The notes under the pieces: generated by a model
Databases searched by the model: none
The model's input: only the letters and a program-made list of their open reading frames with translations
What the model was told of the DNA's origin: nothing
In this document: positions 45,887-56,721 of the stretch, one piece after another
How positions within the stretch are numbered: the first letter of the stretch is position 1
Layout of the letters: each line of letters begins with the position of its first letter
Source of the DNA: Clostridium mediterraneense
GTDB taxonomy: Bacteria > Bacillota > Clostridia > Clostridiales > Clostridiaceae
NCBI RefSeq assembly: GCF_900091705.1
Contig: NZ_LT594785.1
Span: forward strand, 1,995,830 to 2,059,829
Direction: 5' to 3'
DNA: 64,000 nt
Program-made: the position numbers and the translations under genes

Positions 45887-48436
45887 TTAATCATTAGAAT
45901 AGATATTTTTAATTCTATCTAATATACTTTCAGGTTCTCCACCTCTATTTCTTACTAATAAGGCTGCTTGAATCATAGTAAATATTAATGATGATTCTCT
46001 TCTGTAGGCAACATATCTAGACTCCCAGTTATTTGTATACTTATTCTTAAATCTTCTTAATCCCTTAAATGAATAGAAAATTTGTCCGTATTCATATATT
46101 TGAAGAGCAACTTTTTCATTTAAGAAAGCATACTTTGAAGTACCAACATTAGCAAGTGGAGCCATTCCCATATTAAATCTTTCATAACCTTGCTCTTTTC
46201 CTTTTTCTATAAGGTTTATAAACATAAAGTCCATAAGTCCTGCTGCTGAATCTCCTTCGAATCTCATAAGATCTACTGAGAAGCTTCTTCCATTATCATA
46301 CATATTCATTATATTAGCAAAACCTTTTATTTCACCTTCAGCATCTTTTATTACTCCAATCGCTTCTTTTGATAAATAATATTCATCAAAGAATCCAACT
46401 GAATATCCTTTTTCTTTTCTACCACCTAGCCAATTATCTGAGATTTCTCTTAATCTTTCTATAGTTTCTTTAGAATATGGAGGGAATATCATATCGAAAG
46501 TATATCCTTCTTTAATCATTCTATTTCTTGATTTTTTAAGGCTCTTCATCTTATTTCCCACAACTTCAAAGCTAGCAACATCTATCATAGCTTCTTCACC
46601 TATCTTCATAAAATCATATCCATGAGAATGAAGATAAGTTATCATATCCTCTTCTATTTGATAGAATACTAAAGTATATCCATATAAATCTGCAAAACTA
46701 TAGAAATTCTCAATCTCATCAAATATTTTTTCCTTATTACCTATAGGATTTCCAAGAACAAATATTTTATCTGCATAAATTTGATATTGGAACATAACAT
46801 CCTTATCTTCATTCATATAGATAAATTTATCTCTTAAATAAACAAGGTGAGTAAGTGAACTTCCTTTATATTCATTAACTATTCTATTTATATCCTCTTC
46901 ATAATCATAAAAAGACTTTGTTGGGAAATTCTTTTCTTTATTTATAAAGAATATAACTATATATACAACAACAGCAATTAAAAACATAAATAGTGCTGTT
47001 CTTCCAAGTTCCCTAAATAACATTCTTTCTAAATGATCTTTTGTATATCTTACATAGAAATGTAAAACTACATGGTAACCTATAAATGATAAGCTAAGTA
47101 TAGCAATATCTCTTAATGTATTTTTCCATGTAATAATAAAACTTTTTCTATAAAATATCTTTCTACTCTTATATAAAGTATATATAGCAATTAAAGCTAC
47201 AAGTACTTCACCAATATATAATCCTATATAAAGTAAAACTGCTGTTCCAACTAAAATAAGTATTATAGTTGCCTTATAAATTGTTTTAGTTCTATATCTA
47301 AGCATACATGATGCTATTATAAGTAAAAATCCAACTAATATATTTAAATCATTAGAAAAACCAAGTGTTGTGCTTCCAAATAGCTTCTCAACAACTCTAA
47401 TCTTAAGTAAAAGATTTGAGTCTATACTTGTTAACATCATTGTTATACCTGTAAATAATACAATAAGTTTTAAGAATTGATATGCTATATTTGAAATAAT
47501 TTGATCTGGTAGATTATTATATTTAGAATTAACTTTCTTACCAAAATCACGCATATATAAAAGTATTCCTATAGCTGCTGGAACTATATAATAACTTATT
47601 CTATAAAGTAAAATTATAATAAGTGATTGTGTTACTGGTACTCCAAGTCCTTCAAGTCCTGTTATAAATGTAAGGTCAAATGTACCAACTCCACCAGGAA
47701 TCATACTTAAAATTCCTATTACAGCTGATGCAATATAAACTGGTAAGAATTTATAAAATCCTAACTTCACTCCTAGAAGTACTAAAATTAAATACATTAA
47801 TGCTACTGTTGTTGCCCATTCTAATGATGATATAAGTATTATTAATAAACTACTAAAAAAATCTTTACTATCTTTATTTCTTATGTATCTATAAATAAAA
47901 TATAAAATTAAAACTGGTACATACATTGCAATAATAAACATAGGTATTACAAGCCAGCCTTGATTTAAAAAGCTTTTAGTATGTACTGCTAAATAAAATA
48001 AACAAACAGCTGATAATCCTGTAAGATTTAAGGCTACTATTTTACTAATTTCTTTTAAAAGTAATTTTTTATCTTCTACATAATCCCCATAAAAATGTTG
48101 TTTAATCCCAAGGGAAGTAGCTCCTCCAAATCCTAAAAGACTTGAGATAGAACTCGCAATCCAAGAGTATTTATACACTTCTCTATTTTTTAGTTTTATT
48201 CCTACTTTCTTCTTTAAAATAAAATCATAAAGAGAAAGTGGAGCGAAAGAGACTATTCCCATTAAAGCAATCAAGGCTATATTACGCACTGTTAAGCTAT
48301 CTTTATACATTAAAAGATATTTTAATTTTACGCCTTTTAATACATGGGCAAATTCTTTTATGACAAAAGTTATTACTATCGATACAAATATTATTTTTAA
48401 AATCATCTGTACCTTTTTATTTATCTTTAACTTCAT
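45887..48436 (-). CDS. mprF: Phosphatidylglycerol aminoacyltransferase/flippase MprF
   Basis: 849 residues. The N-terminal half (about 1-520) has some fourteen membrane segments and includes the flippase domain with SLLGFGGATSLGIKQHFYGD and MIPGGVGTFDLTFI. The C-terminal half (about 540-849) is the cytoplasmic DUF2156 transferase with DRWL-like DNWLGGRKEKGYSVG and FNMGMAPLANVG. It adds Lys or Ala from tRNA to phosphatidylglycerol and flips the product, lowering surface charge and giving resistance to cationic peptides. It fits the envelope-defence theme of the window. Confidence 0.92.
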   Translation of the reverse strand: MKLKINKKVQMILKIIFVSIVITFVIKEFAHVLKGVKLKYLLMYKDSLTVRNIALIALMGIVSFAPLSLYDFILKKKVGIKLKNREVYKYSWIASSISSLLGFGGATSLGIKQHFYGDYVEDKKLLLKEISKIVALNLTGLSAVCLFYLAVHTKSFLNQGWLVIPMFIIAMYVPVLILYFIYRYIRNKDSKDFFSSLLIILISSLEWATTVALMYLILVLLGVKLGFYKFLPVYIASAVIGILSMIPGGVGTFDLTFITGLEGLGVPVTQSLIIILLYRISYYIVPAAIGILLYMRDFGKKVNSKYNNLPDQIISNIAYQFLKLIVLFTGITMMLTSIDSNLLLKIRVVEKLFGSTTLGFSNDLNILVGFLLIIASCMLRYRTKTIYKATIILILVGTAVLLYIGLYIGEVLVALIAIYTLYKSRKIFYRKSFIITWKNTLRDIAILSLSFIGYHVVLHFYVRYTKDHLERMLFRELGRTALFMFLIAVVVYIVIFFINKEKNFPTKSFYDYEEDINRIVNEYKGSSLTHLVYLRDKFIYMNEDKDVMFQYQIYADKIFVLGNPIGNKEKIFDEIENFYSFADLYGYTLVFYQIEEDMITYLHSHGYDFMKIGEEAMIDVASFEVVGNKMKSLKKSRNRMIKEGYTFDMIFPPYSKETIERLREISDNWLGGRKEKGYSVGFFDEYYLSKEAIGVIKDAEGEIKGFANIMNMYDNGRSFSVDLMRFEGDSAAGLMDFMFINLIEKGKEQGYERFNMGMAPLANVGTSKYAFLNEKVALQIYEYGQIFYSFKGLRRFKNKYTNNWESRYVAYRRESSLIFTMIQAALLVRNRGGEPESILDRIKNIYSND

Positions 48437-48556
48437 ATGATTCTCCCCTCTCTAAATTTTTTCACTAATGTTAATATAATTTTTTATCCCTTAACTTAGT
48501 TTACAACATTTTTAAATTTTTATCTCTAATCTTACCAATTTGTAATTTTATTTTAT

Positions 48557-48586
48557 AAAAAAAAGCGTTTATATTTCTATAAACAC
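48557..48586 (-). terminator. Terminator after smpB
   Basis: GTGTTTATA / TATAAACGC hairpin followed by eight T on the minus strand. Confidence 0.82.
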
Positions 48587-48604
48587 CTCTTTTTCTAATA
48601 TAAA

Positions 48605-49075
48605 TTAATATCTATTTCTTTCTTTAAGTTGTCTTGCTATATCTCTTTTAGCTGCCTTTTCTAACATTGAATCTCTCTTATCATAATTCTTTTTACCTCT
48701 ACATACACCAAGTTGTACTTTAACTCTACCTTCTTTTAAATAAAGTTTTAGAGGTATTAATGTTAGACCCTGTTGCTGAATAACCCCTATAAGTCTTCTT
48801 ATTTCAGATTTATGAAGTAAAAGTCTTCTAGCTCTTAAAGGATCAACATTAAATATATTACCTTGCTCATATGGGCTTACATGCATTCCTCTTATAAAAA
48901 CTTCTTCATTATCTATATCAGCATAAGCTTCTTTTAAATTAGCTCTGCCTCCTCTTATTGATTTAACTTCTGTTCCAACAAGCTCTATTCCTGCTTCAAG
49001 TGATTCTTCAACAAAATAATCATGTCTAGCTTTTCTATTTTCAGCTAATGTTTTATCTGATTTTACTCTTCCCAT
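48605..49075 (-). CDS. smpB: SsrA-binding protein SmpB
   Basis: 156 residues. Binds tmRNA and mimics a codon-anticodon pair in the ribosomal decoding centre. Conserved [37 protein letters not shown] and the basic C-terminal tail ([13 protein letters not shown], then [15 protein letters not shown]). Starts 17 bases after rnr, as in many Firmicutes. Confidence 0.97.
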   Translation of the reverse strand: MGRVKSDKTLAENRKARHDYFVEESLEAGIELVGTEVKSIRGGRANLKEAYADIDNEEVFIRGMHVSPYEQGNIFNVDPLRARRLLLHKSEIRRLIGVIQQQGLTLIPLKLYLKEGRVKVQLGVCRGKKNYDKRDSMLEKAAKRDIARQLKERNRY

Positions 49076-49092
49076 ATACTCACCTACTAATA

Positions 49093-51330
49093 CTATTCCT
49101 GATTTTCTAAAGCTTCTTTATTTACTGAGTTAGCATTATTTATTAATGCTTCTTCATTTTGTAAAATTTCTTCATTTTCTAAAGCTTCTTTTCTTTCTCT
49201 TTCTTCTTTCATATATTTATCTTCAAGAATTTCAAAATAAACTTCTCTATTGTCCATATCTACTTTAGAACATACTACTTTTATTCTATCTCCAAGCTTA
49301 TAAACCTTTTTAGTTCTTTCTCCAACAAGATTTAATCTAACTTCATCAAATACATAATAATCATCCTTAAAATCTGTTATATGAATAAGTCCTTCAACAG
49401 TGTTTGGAAGCTCAACAAAAGCACCAAATGAAGTAACTGAGCCAATTATTCCTTCAAATTCTTGACCTATTCTATCCTTCATATATTCAGCTTTCTTTAA
49501 ATCATCAACTTCTCTTTCAGCCTCTTGTGCTACTCTTTCCATTTCTGATGATTGTTTTGCTGCCTCTGCAACAATCTTAGAAAGTTTCTTAGCTCTCTTT
49601 TCATCAACTTTTCCATTTAAAACTTCTTTAATTATTCTATGAATTTGTAAATCAGGGTATCTTCTAATTGGTGAAGTAAAATGACTATAATATTCAGCTG
49701 CAAGTCCAAAATGTCCTTCATGTTCTGCTGAGTATTTAGCTTGCATCATACTTCTTAAAAGAAGTGTATTTACAACAGTTTCTTCATCTTTACCTTTAAC
49801 AAGCTCTATAACTGATGCAAGACTCTTAGGATTTATTTCTTTTCCCCAATTTATTTGATATCCTAGATTAAATATAAATTCTTTAAACTTTTCTAATTTC
49901 TCTGAATCAGGCTCTTCATGTATTCTATATATAAATGGAACTCCTACCCAGTAGAAATGTTCTGATATAGTTTCATTACAAATAAGCATAAATTCTTCTA
50001 TAATTCTGTTTGCTATAGCTCTTTCATAAGGCTTAATATCTATAGGCTTACCTTTTTCATCAAGTATTATCTTACTTTCTGCAAATTCAAAGTCTATAGC
50101 TCCTCTTTTCATTCTTGCATTATTTAAAATTCTACAAAGTTCTTCCATAGCTTTAAAATCATCTAGAAGATAATCATACTTAGCACTTAATTCTTCATCA
50201 CCTTCTAATATTTTAGTTACATCTGTATATGTCATTCTTTCATTTGTTTTTATAACACTTTCATGAATTTCATGTTCTATAACTTTACCTTTAGAATTGA
50301 TTGTCATTAAACAACTTAAAGCAAGTCTATCTACTTGTGGATTTAATGAACAGATACCATTAGATAATTTCTTAGGAAGCATTGGTATAACTCTATCAAC
50401 TAAATAAACTGATGTAGCTCTCTTTAATGCTTCTTTGTCTAAAGGATTATTTTCTCTTACATAATGAGTTACATCTGCTATATGAACTCCTAATCTATAT
50501 AATCCACCTTCTAATCTTTCAATAGAAACAGCATCATCTAGATCCTTTGCATCTTCTCCATCTATTGTTACCATTCTTAAATCTCTATAGTCTGTTCTTC
50601 TCTTTATTTCTTTACTTGGAATTTCTTCTTCTATTTGATTTGCAAATGAAAGTACTTCATCTGGGAATTCTTCAGGAAGTGCATATCTCTTAATTACAGA
50701 AAGTATATCAATTCCTATATCACCCTTTTGTCCTAGAATTTCGACAATTTTACCTTCTGGCTTTTTCTTTCCATCAGGCCATTTTGTGATTTCTACCTTA
50801 ACAATATCTCCTGTTTTAGCTTTATGTCTATCTTTCTTAGAAATAAATATATCTTGAAGCATTCTCTTATCATCTGGTACAACAAATCCGAAATTTCTAC
50901 TATCTTCATATTCTCCGATAATAACATTGATAGCTCTTTCTAAAATTTGTACTATTTCACCTTCACATTTTTTTCCTTCAACATCTTCTTTAACTATCTT
51001 AGCAACTACTCTATCTCCGTTCATAGCTGTTCCCATATAGTTTTTAGGAATAAATACATCCTTTCTTCCTTCTTCTTCAGGAAGAACAAATCCATATCCC
51101 TTTTGATGTAATTGTAATTTTCCAACAACAAGACCCATCTTTGCAGTTACTGCAAGTCTTTCTTTCTCATCCCTTGTAATAATGCCTTCTTTAATCATTG
51201 TATTTATTGCTTTTTTAAATGTCTTATATTCTTGTTTACTTATATCAAAAACTTCAGCTAATTTTTGTATATCCATTGGCTTATAGGAATCATCTTCCAT
51301 AAACTTTAAGATAATTTGTTTTAATCCCAT
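49093..51330 (-). CDS. rnr: Ribonuclease R
   Basis: 745 residues. N-terminal winged helix (about 1-70), two cold-shock domains (about 75-225), RNB catalytic domain with [14 protein letters not shown] and HIADVTHYV, and a C-terminal S1 domain (about 635-715) followed by an Asn/Glu-rich tail. A processive 3'-5' exonuclease that degrades structured RNA and acts with SmpB/tmRNA in mRNA decay. TTGGAGGAG precedes the ATG. Confidence 0.96.
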   Translation of the reverse strand: MGLKQIILKFMEDDSYKPMDIQKLAEVFDISKQEYKTFKKAINTMIKEGIITRDEKERLAVTAKMGLVVGKLQLHQKGYGFVLPEEEGRKDVFIPKNYMGTAMNGDRVVAKIVKEDVEGKKCEGEIVQILERAINVIIGEYEDSRNFGFVVPDDKRMLQDIFISKKDRHKAKTGDIVKVEITKWPDGKKKPEGKIVEILGQKGDIGIDILSVIKRYALPEEFPDEVLSFANQIEEEIPSKEIKRRTDYRDLRMVTIDGEDAKDLDDAVSIERLEGGLYRLGVHIADVTHYVRENNPLDKEALKRATSVYLVDRVIPMLPKKLSNGICSLNPQVDRLALSCLMTINSKGKVIEHEIHESVIKTNERMTYTDVTKILEGDEELSAKYDYLLDDFKAMEELCRILNNARMKRGAIDFEFAESKIILDEKGKPIDIKPYERAIANRIIEEFMLICNETISEHFYWVGVPFIYRIHEEPDSEKLEKFKEFIFNLGYQINWGKEINPKSLASVIELVKGKDEETVVNTLLLRSMMQAKYSAEHEGHFGLAAEYYSHFTSPIRRYPDLQIHRIIKEVLNGKVDEKRAKKLSKIVAEAAKQSSEMERVAQEAEREVDDLKKAEYMKDRIGQEFEGIIGSVTSFGAFVELPNTVEGLIHITDFKDDYYVFDEVRLNLVGERTKKVYKLGDRIKVVCSKVDMDNREVYFEILEDKYMKEERERKEALENEEILQNEEALINNANSVNKEALENQE

Positions 51331-51640
51331 GTTACTCCTCCAATTTTCAGTCTAGTTTATTTATAATTATTTACATAATTTTCTCGTTAAATACTACTTA
51401 TATACTACCACATTTATCTATATTTATATATAGTCACAATTTTTAATCAATTTATTTTACAGTATATTTTATGTAAAAATCTTTTAATTAATGTAGTCTT
51501 TAATATCTATTTCTGGAAACAAAATATCTATATATAAATATTAATTTTCTATAATATTTATCTTAATTATTCTAGATATTATAAATAAGGAGGTATCTCA
51601 AGATATTTTGAGACACCTCCTTATTTACAATGCTCTAAAT
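51331..51640. other. Intergenic region between secG and rnr
   Basis: 310 bases that hold the secG terminator at 51583-51626 and presumably the rnr promoter. Nothing else seen. Confidence 0.5.
51583..51626. terminator. Terminator after secG
   Basis: AAATAAGGAGGTRTCTCA-type 18-bp arms (51583-51600 and 51609-51626) with an 8-base loop, a very stable hairpin. Confidence 0.9.
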
Positions 51641-51871
51641 TTATTTGATCATATTTAAAACTATAGTTGTTATAGCAAATAAAATAATTGATACAACTGT
51701 AATCTTAATAAGCATCGCATCTTTTGTTTTACCTTTATTTTTTGAATAGAAAGTCTCACTTTTACCTTGTATTAATCCACTTAAAGCATCCGCTTTACTT
51801 GGTTGAAGTAAAATTGAACCAACTATAATAATAGCAAGTATGAGTTCTATTACTATAAGAGCTGTTCTCAT
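51641..51871 (-). CDS. secG: Preprotein translocase subunit SecG
   Basis: 76 residues: membrane helices at about 4-22 and 54-74 with the LLQPSKADALSGLIQG linker typical of SecG. Part of the SecYEG channel in the cell membrane. Sits between eno and rnr as in related clostridia, with its own terminator. Confidence 0.93.
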   Translation of the reverse strand: MRTALIVIELILAIIIVGSILLQPSKADALSGLIQGKSETFYSKNKGKTKDAMLIKITVVSIILFAITTIVLNMIK

Positions 51872-51969
51872 TACAGCACCTCCAAATTTTTTTCCTATTT
51901 AATTTATAAACTAATAATATCATATAGCCTATTTATTTACAATATTTTATAAGATTATACATCTAAATT

Positions 51970-52000
51970 AAAAGGATGCCTCAATATTGAGACACCCCTT
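51970..52000 (-). terminator. Terminator after eno
   Basis: AAGGGGTGTCTC / GAGGCATCCTT hairpin with a 6-base loop, then TTTT. Its GTGTCTCAA part resembles the secG terminator. Confidence 0.85.
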
Positions 52001-52021
52001 CAATATAATATTTGATAGAAA

Positions 52022-53464
<1,443 letters not shown>

Positions 53465-53467
53465 TTA

Positions 53468-53496
53468 ATTATACCATAAATAATGTTTACATTCAA
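53468..53496 (-). promoter_or_regulatory. Promoter of eno
   Basis: Minus strand TTGAAT at 53496-53491, a 17-base spacer and TATAAT at 53473-53468. It implies a 5' leader of about 140 bases. The 317-base gap between eno and trpP shows nothing else. Confidence 0.82.
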
Positions 53497-53637
53497 ACTT
53501 TTCCTACTAAATATATATGCCTTAAATTTATCATTTTTTTTATAATTTTAAACTTTTTTAAAACACATATTTATAAAAGATAAACTCTTTAAAAAAATAA
53601 TCAAATTCTATACAAATAAAGGCCAATTTCATTTAAT

Positions 53638-54177
53638 TTAAATTTTCTTAAGAGCACTTTCAATAATTTTAAATAACATAATTCCCACTATTAAATTTAT
53701 AATAACTGCTGGTAAAACTACTGTTGTAAATAAAATTAAAAATGGTGCTGGAAGTCCAACTATAATACTTGCTGATCCAAGAAAAATAGTTCCACTTATA
53801 AAAGTTCCAATAGGCAATATAATTATTGCTTGAATAAATCTTCTTTTGTACTCTGAAAGCTTTAAAATAAATTTAAATTTATTAATTAATAATATTATTA
53901 AATACACAACATTAACTGTAATTATTTTATCTATACAGTTAGATAATTGACCAGCTGGGAACTTTGTAGTAAGTGCAGTAAAAATAGCAGTTACCACACC
54001 TGCAATTAAACAAGTTTTATATTCCCCTCCATTTAAAATTATAACCATAAATAACATAATTAATGCAAAGTCAGCTTGCATAGGTAAACCAAGTGTTGGA
54101 GTTACTTGATGTAAAATGGCTCCAATCCCCAATAATAAAGCACTTATAACTAATTTTTTTGTATTTTGATTTCTCAT
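53638..54177 (-). CDS. trpP: TrpP-like tryptophan transporter (ECF S-component-like)
   Basis: 179 residues with about five membrane segments. LPMQADFALIMLFMVIIL and TTKFPAGQLSNCIDKI match the TrpP family of bacterial tryptophan uptake proteins, which resemble energy-coupling-factor substrate subunits. The tryptophan T-box upstream supports the substrate strongly. AGGAGGAAG precedes the ATG. Monocistronic. Confidence 0.88.
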   Translation of the reverse strand: MRNQNTKKLVISALLLGIGAILHQVTPTLGLPMQADFALIMLFMVIILNGGEYKTCLIAGVVTAIFTALTTKFPAGQLSNCIDKIITVNVVYLIILLINKFKFILKLSEYKRRFIQAIIILPIGTFISGTIFLGSASIIVGLPAPFLILFTTVVLPAVIINLIVGIMLFKIIESALKKI

Positions 54178-54217
54178 ATATCTTCCTCCTAAATATTTTT
54201 CAAATTTTAAGCAATTA

Positions 54218-54238
54218 TTATTTCCATCTAAACTTCAT
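54218..54238 (-). CDS. Possible 6-codon ORF (MKFRWK) in the trpP leader
   Basis: Between the T-box terminator and trpP stands an AAGGAGGTGA site (54258-54249) close to the ideal anti-16S sequence. It is followed by GTG-AAA-TGA and, 13 bases on, ATG encoding MKFRWK and then two stops. The single Trp codon in a tryptophan-transport leader is suggestive. It may only be a ribosome-loading site. Confidence 0.3.
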   Translation of the reverse strand: MKFRWK

Positions 54239-54274
54239 TTCACTTGGGTCACCTCCTTAAATTTATTTTTATAA

Positions 54275-54570
54275 AATAAAAAACGCCCTATATATTTCTA
54301 TATAGGACGGAATAACCGTGTTGCCACCTAAATTGCATTTAATATCTAAAAAATTTCTATTAAGTAAATAATTTTAGATTATATAAATACCTCTTTTTTC
54401 AGATACTAACATATCCTAACTGCTATAAGGTGCAGTCCACCATGAGCATTTCCTCTCATACCTCAAAAGTCCATTCATTAAATCCCTTCTTGCAAAGATT
54501 CCACCATCCTCTGCTCTCTTTATTGAAGCTAGATATAATTACTCCTCTTTATCACAGGTTATTTTCCATT
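54275..54570 (-). promoter_or_regulatory. Tryptophan T-box riboswitch
   Basis: Leader of trpP. Stem I includes AGAGAGCAGAGGATGG and AGTA near its base. The specifier in GAA-TGG-AC lies at 54473-54471, TGG being the Trp codon. The T-box AATTTAGGTGGCAACACGG is at 54334-54316, and the competing terminator hairpin CGTCCTATATA / TATATAGGGCG follows at 54309-54284 with a T-run. Uncharged tRNA-Trp would stabilise the antiterminator and allow trpP expression. Confidence 0.95.
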
Positions 54571-54576
54571 TAATGT

Positions 54577-54605
54577 ATTATACTATTATTAATTATATTT
54601 GTCAC
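54577..54605 (-). promoter_or_regulatory. Promoter of the T-box/trpP transcript
   Basis: Minus strand GTGACA at 54605-54600, a 17-base spacer and TATAAT at 54582-54577. Confidence 0.8.
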
Positions 54606-54628
54606 TAAGTTTTTATAAAAAAATATTT

Positions 54629-54895
54629 TTATATCAGCTTAACACCTATCGTAATAACAAAAATTATTATTCCTATTATTATACAAAGATCACCCATTAT
54701 TTTATAACTTCTTTTATCAGAAGTCTTCCCAATTTCATATTGATTGATTCCAATAAGCATTTCAGTTATTGCAACAAATAAAATAGCAATATCTAGGCTT
54801 AAAGCTCCACCTAAAAAGTGTGCAACAATCAATACTGCCGCAATTACACTAGATATAACAGTAACTAAGCTTAAGGATTTCAATTTTCTCTCCAT
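54629..54895 (-). CDS. Small membrane protein, unrecognised
   Basis: 88 residues with three membrane segments (about 10-28, 32-50 and 69-86) and a basic N-terminus. No family recognised. It ends just upstream of the trpP promoter. No clear operon partners. Confidence 0.6.
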   Translation of the reverse strand: MERKLKSLSLVTVISSVIAAVLIVAHFLGGALSLDIAILFVAITEMLIGINQYEIGKTSDKRSYKIMGDLCIIIGIIIFVITIGVKLI

Positions 54896-54974
54896 AAATA
54901 AATCAATCCCCTTTAATAATTGCTTATACTAAAATATATGCAGTACCCTAATAAAAATTTCTTTATTTTTATAT

Positions 54975-55505
54975 TTATATATAATCATTTTTAAATATCG
55001 CCATATTTATAACATCATGATACTCTCCATCCCTATAAATTTCTTGTTTTAAAACTCCTTCTGTTATAAATCCAACTTTTTTATAGCAATTTATTGCTCT
55101 CTTATTAAAGCCAAAAACAGATAATTTAACCTTTCTAAAATTTAACTCTTTAAAAATAAATCCCAAAAGTACTCTTATAGCATCGGCACCATATGATTTT
55201 CCCCAATAATCTTTATTCCCAATTATAATTCCAATACTACAAGTTCTATCCTTAAAATTTGTATCTTTCACACTACAACAGCCTATGAACTCCATATTTT
55301 CAAGAGTTTCAATAGCAAAATCATAACACAAGCTATACTTTTCTCGTTCTGAAAATATAAATTTTTCTTCTTCATCAAGTGAAGTAGGAAAAACTGCATC
55401 AGCATTAACATTTCTAACAACTTCATAATCATTCATAAAAGAATATGCTTTTAAAACATCTCTTTCTGCAAAAGCTCTTAGTCTAACTAACTTTCCTTTA
55501 AACAT
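54975..55505 (-). CDS. GNAT acetyltransferase, RimJ/RimL type
   Basis: 176 residues. GIIIGNKDYWGKSYGADAIR is motif A in the RimJ/RimL style, followed by LNFRKVKLSVFGFNKRAINCYKKVGF, and the N-terminus LVRLRAFAERD is typical. Acetylates an amine, either the N-terminus of a ribosomal protein or a small molecule; not resolvable here. Confidence 0.85.
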   Translation of the reverse strand: MFKGKLVRLRAFAERDVLKAYSFMNDYEVVRNVNADAVFPTSLDEEEKFIFSEREKYSLCYDFAIETLENMEFIGCCSVKDTNFKDRTCSIGIIIGNKDYWGKSYGADAIRVLLGFIFKELNFRKVKLSVFGFNKRAINCYKKVGFITEGVLKQEIYRDGEYHDVINMAIFKNDYI

Positions 55506-55691
55506 ATAATCTCTCCCATTAAAAATTTCTATTTAAAATAATATTCTATTGAAATATAAATATCCCTCTTTTCAATATTTTACTTAATATAAATTAAAAT
55601 TTACAAATTACTTACTTTTAAAACCTTTATTATAATTTCTTTATATAGTATTATATACTATATAAAGAGAAACTAATAAGGGGGACCTAAT

Positions 55692-56015
55692 ATGAATATC
55701 TTTCTACAAATAATAATTGGGTTATTAGTAGTTATCGGAGCTTTCTATGTTATAAACAAAACACAAATAAGGGTAAAATTACTTAACTACTTATACAAAA
55801 CACTAAAAAACTTTTCTGCTATGAGTCTACACATAATAGCTTTTATGATAAATTTCTTAGGAATACTTGGACTTGGGCTACTAAAAAATAAGTTCTCAAC
55901 TATTTTATTTGATGTAATAGCTTTCCCACTACTCATAGTGGTAATCTTAACATTTACAACATCAATAATAACAGTTGCTAAAATTAAACAAAGTAAAAAA
56001 AAGCAAGGTAACTAA
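55692..56015 (+). CDS. Membrane protein, unrecognised
   Basis: 107 residues with three membrane segments (about 3-20, 44-65 and 72-95) and a Lys-rich C-terminus. The only plus-strand gene between 17.6 kb and the right end. Preceded by a GGGGGAC-type ribosome site; its last codons form the left arm of the terminator shared with dut. Confidence 0.65.
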   Translation: MNIFLQIIIGLLVVIGAFYVINKTQIRVKLLNYLYKTLKNFSAMSLHIIAFMINFLGILGLGLLKNKFSTILFDVIAFPLLIVVILTFTTSIITVAKIKQSKKKQGN

Positions 56016-56026
56016 ACCTTGCTTTT
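55999..56026. terminator. Bidirectional terminator between convergent genes
   Basis: AAAAGCAAGG / CCTTGCTTTT with an 8-base loop. It overlaps the end of the 107-residue membrane-protein gene and serves dut from the other side. Confidence 0.9.
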
Positions 56027-56028
56027 CT

Positions 56029-56493
56029 TTATTTTACACCAGTAGTTCCATATCCTCCCCTACTTTCATGGCTTCCTAAATCTTCAACAAATTCTATCTC
56101 AACATCAGTCATAGTTGCTTTTACTACTTCAAATTGAAGAACTCTATCATCATAATTCATTGACCCATCTTTTAAACATGCAAACATAGCACACCATTCA
56201 TCATCATTTCCTTTGTATGCATTATCTATTTGCCCAACACTATTAGTTAATATTAAACCATAATTTTTAAATGTACTACTTCTTGGATAAACATTAGCTT
56301 TATATCCTTCTGGCATTTTCATTGCAAATCCTAATTTAACAAAAACAACATCTCCTGCTTTATACTCACATGGAAAGCTTTTTTCCTCTCCATTTACTTG
56401 TATTCTACTAACTCTTAAATCAATTAAGTCACCCTTATCTATTTTTTCCATTTTAGTTAACTTATCATCTATGTATCTCACTTCTAACTTCAT
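56029..56493 (-). CDS. dut: dUTP diphosphatase (trimeric dUTPase)
   Basis: 154 residues. Hydrolyses dUTP to dUMP and PPi. Motif II is PRSSTFKNYGLILTNSVG, motif III begins GQIDNAYKG with the catalytic Asp, and the C-terminal motif V is RGGYGTTG. Motif III has GNDDEW in place of the usual GE, a variant seen in some clostridial and phage enzymes. ATG at 56493 follows AGGAAAG; a GTG at 56496 is just upstream. Confidence 0.88.
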   Translation of the reverse strand: MKLEVRYIDDKLTKMEKIDKGDLIDLRVSRIQVNGEEKSFPCEYKAGDVVFVKLGFAMKMPEGYKANVYPRSSTFKNYGLILTNSVGQIDNAYKGNDDEWCAMFACLKDGSMNYDDRVLQFEVVKATMTDVEIEFVEDLGSHESRGGYGTTGVK

Positions 56494-56680
56494 CACAAAA
56501 CTTTCCTTCCTGTCTTTTATTTAAGTTATATTATAATATCTTTTATTAAACTCCTCCACATATATTTTATTCTAAATTATTTATACTAACCAAAATAAAT
56601 ATATTTCTATATATGTTATATAACTTTATAATTAATATCTAAAATATAAGATTACTTATCAAAACTTATTTTTTATTTAA

Positions 56681-56710
56681 AAAGAGACTATCTTTTTAGA
56701 TAGTCTCTTT
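56681..56710 (-). terminator. Terminator of gpmI
   Basis: Perfect 13-bp stem AAAGAGACTATCT / AGATAGTCTCTTT with a 4-base loop, ending the glycolytic transcript. Confidence 0.93.
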
Positions 56711-56721
56711 CTTAAATCTTA

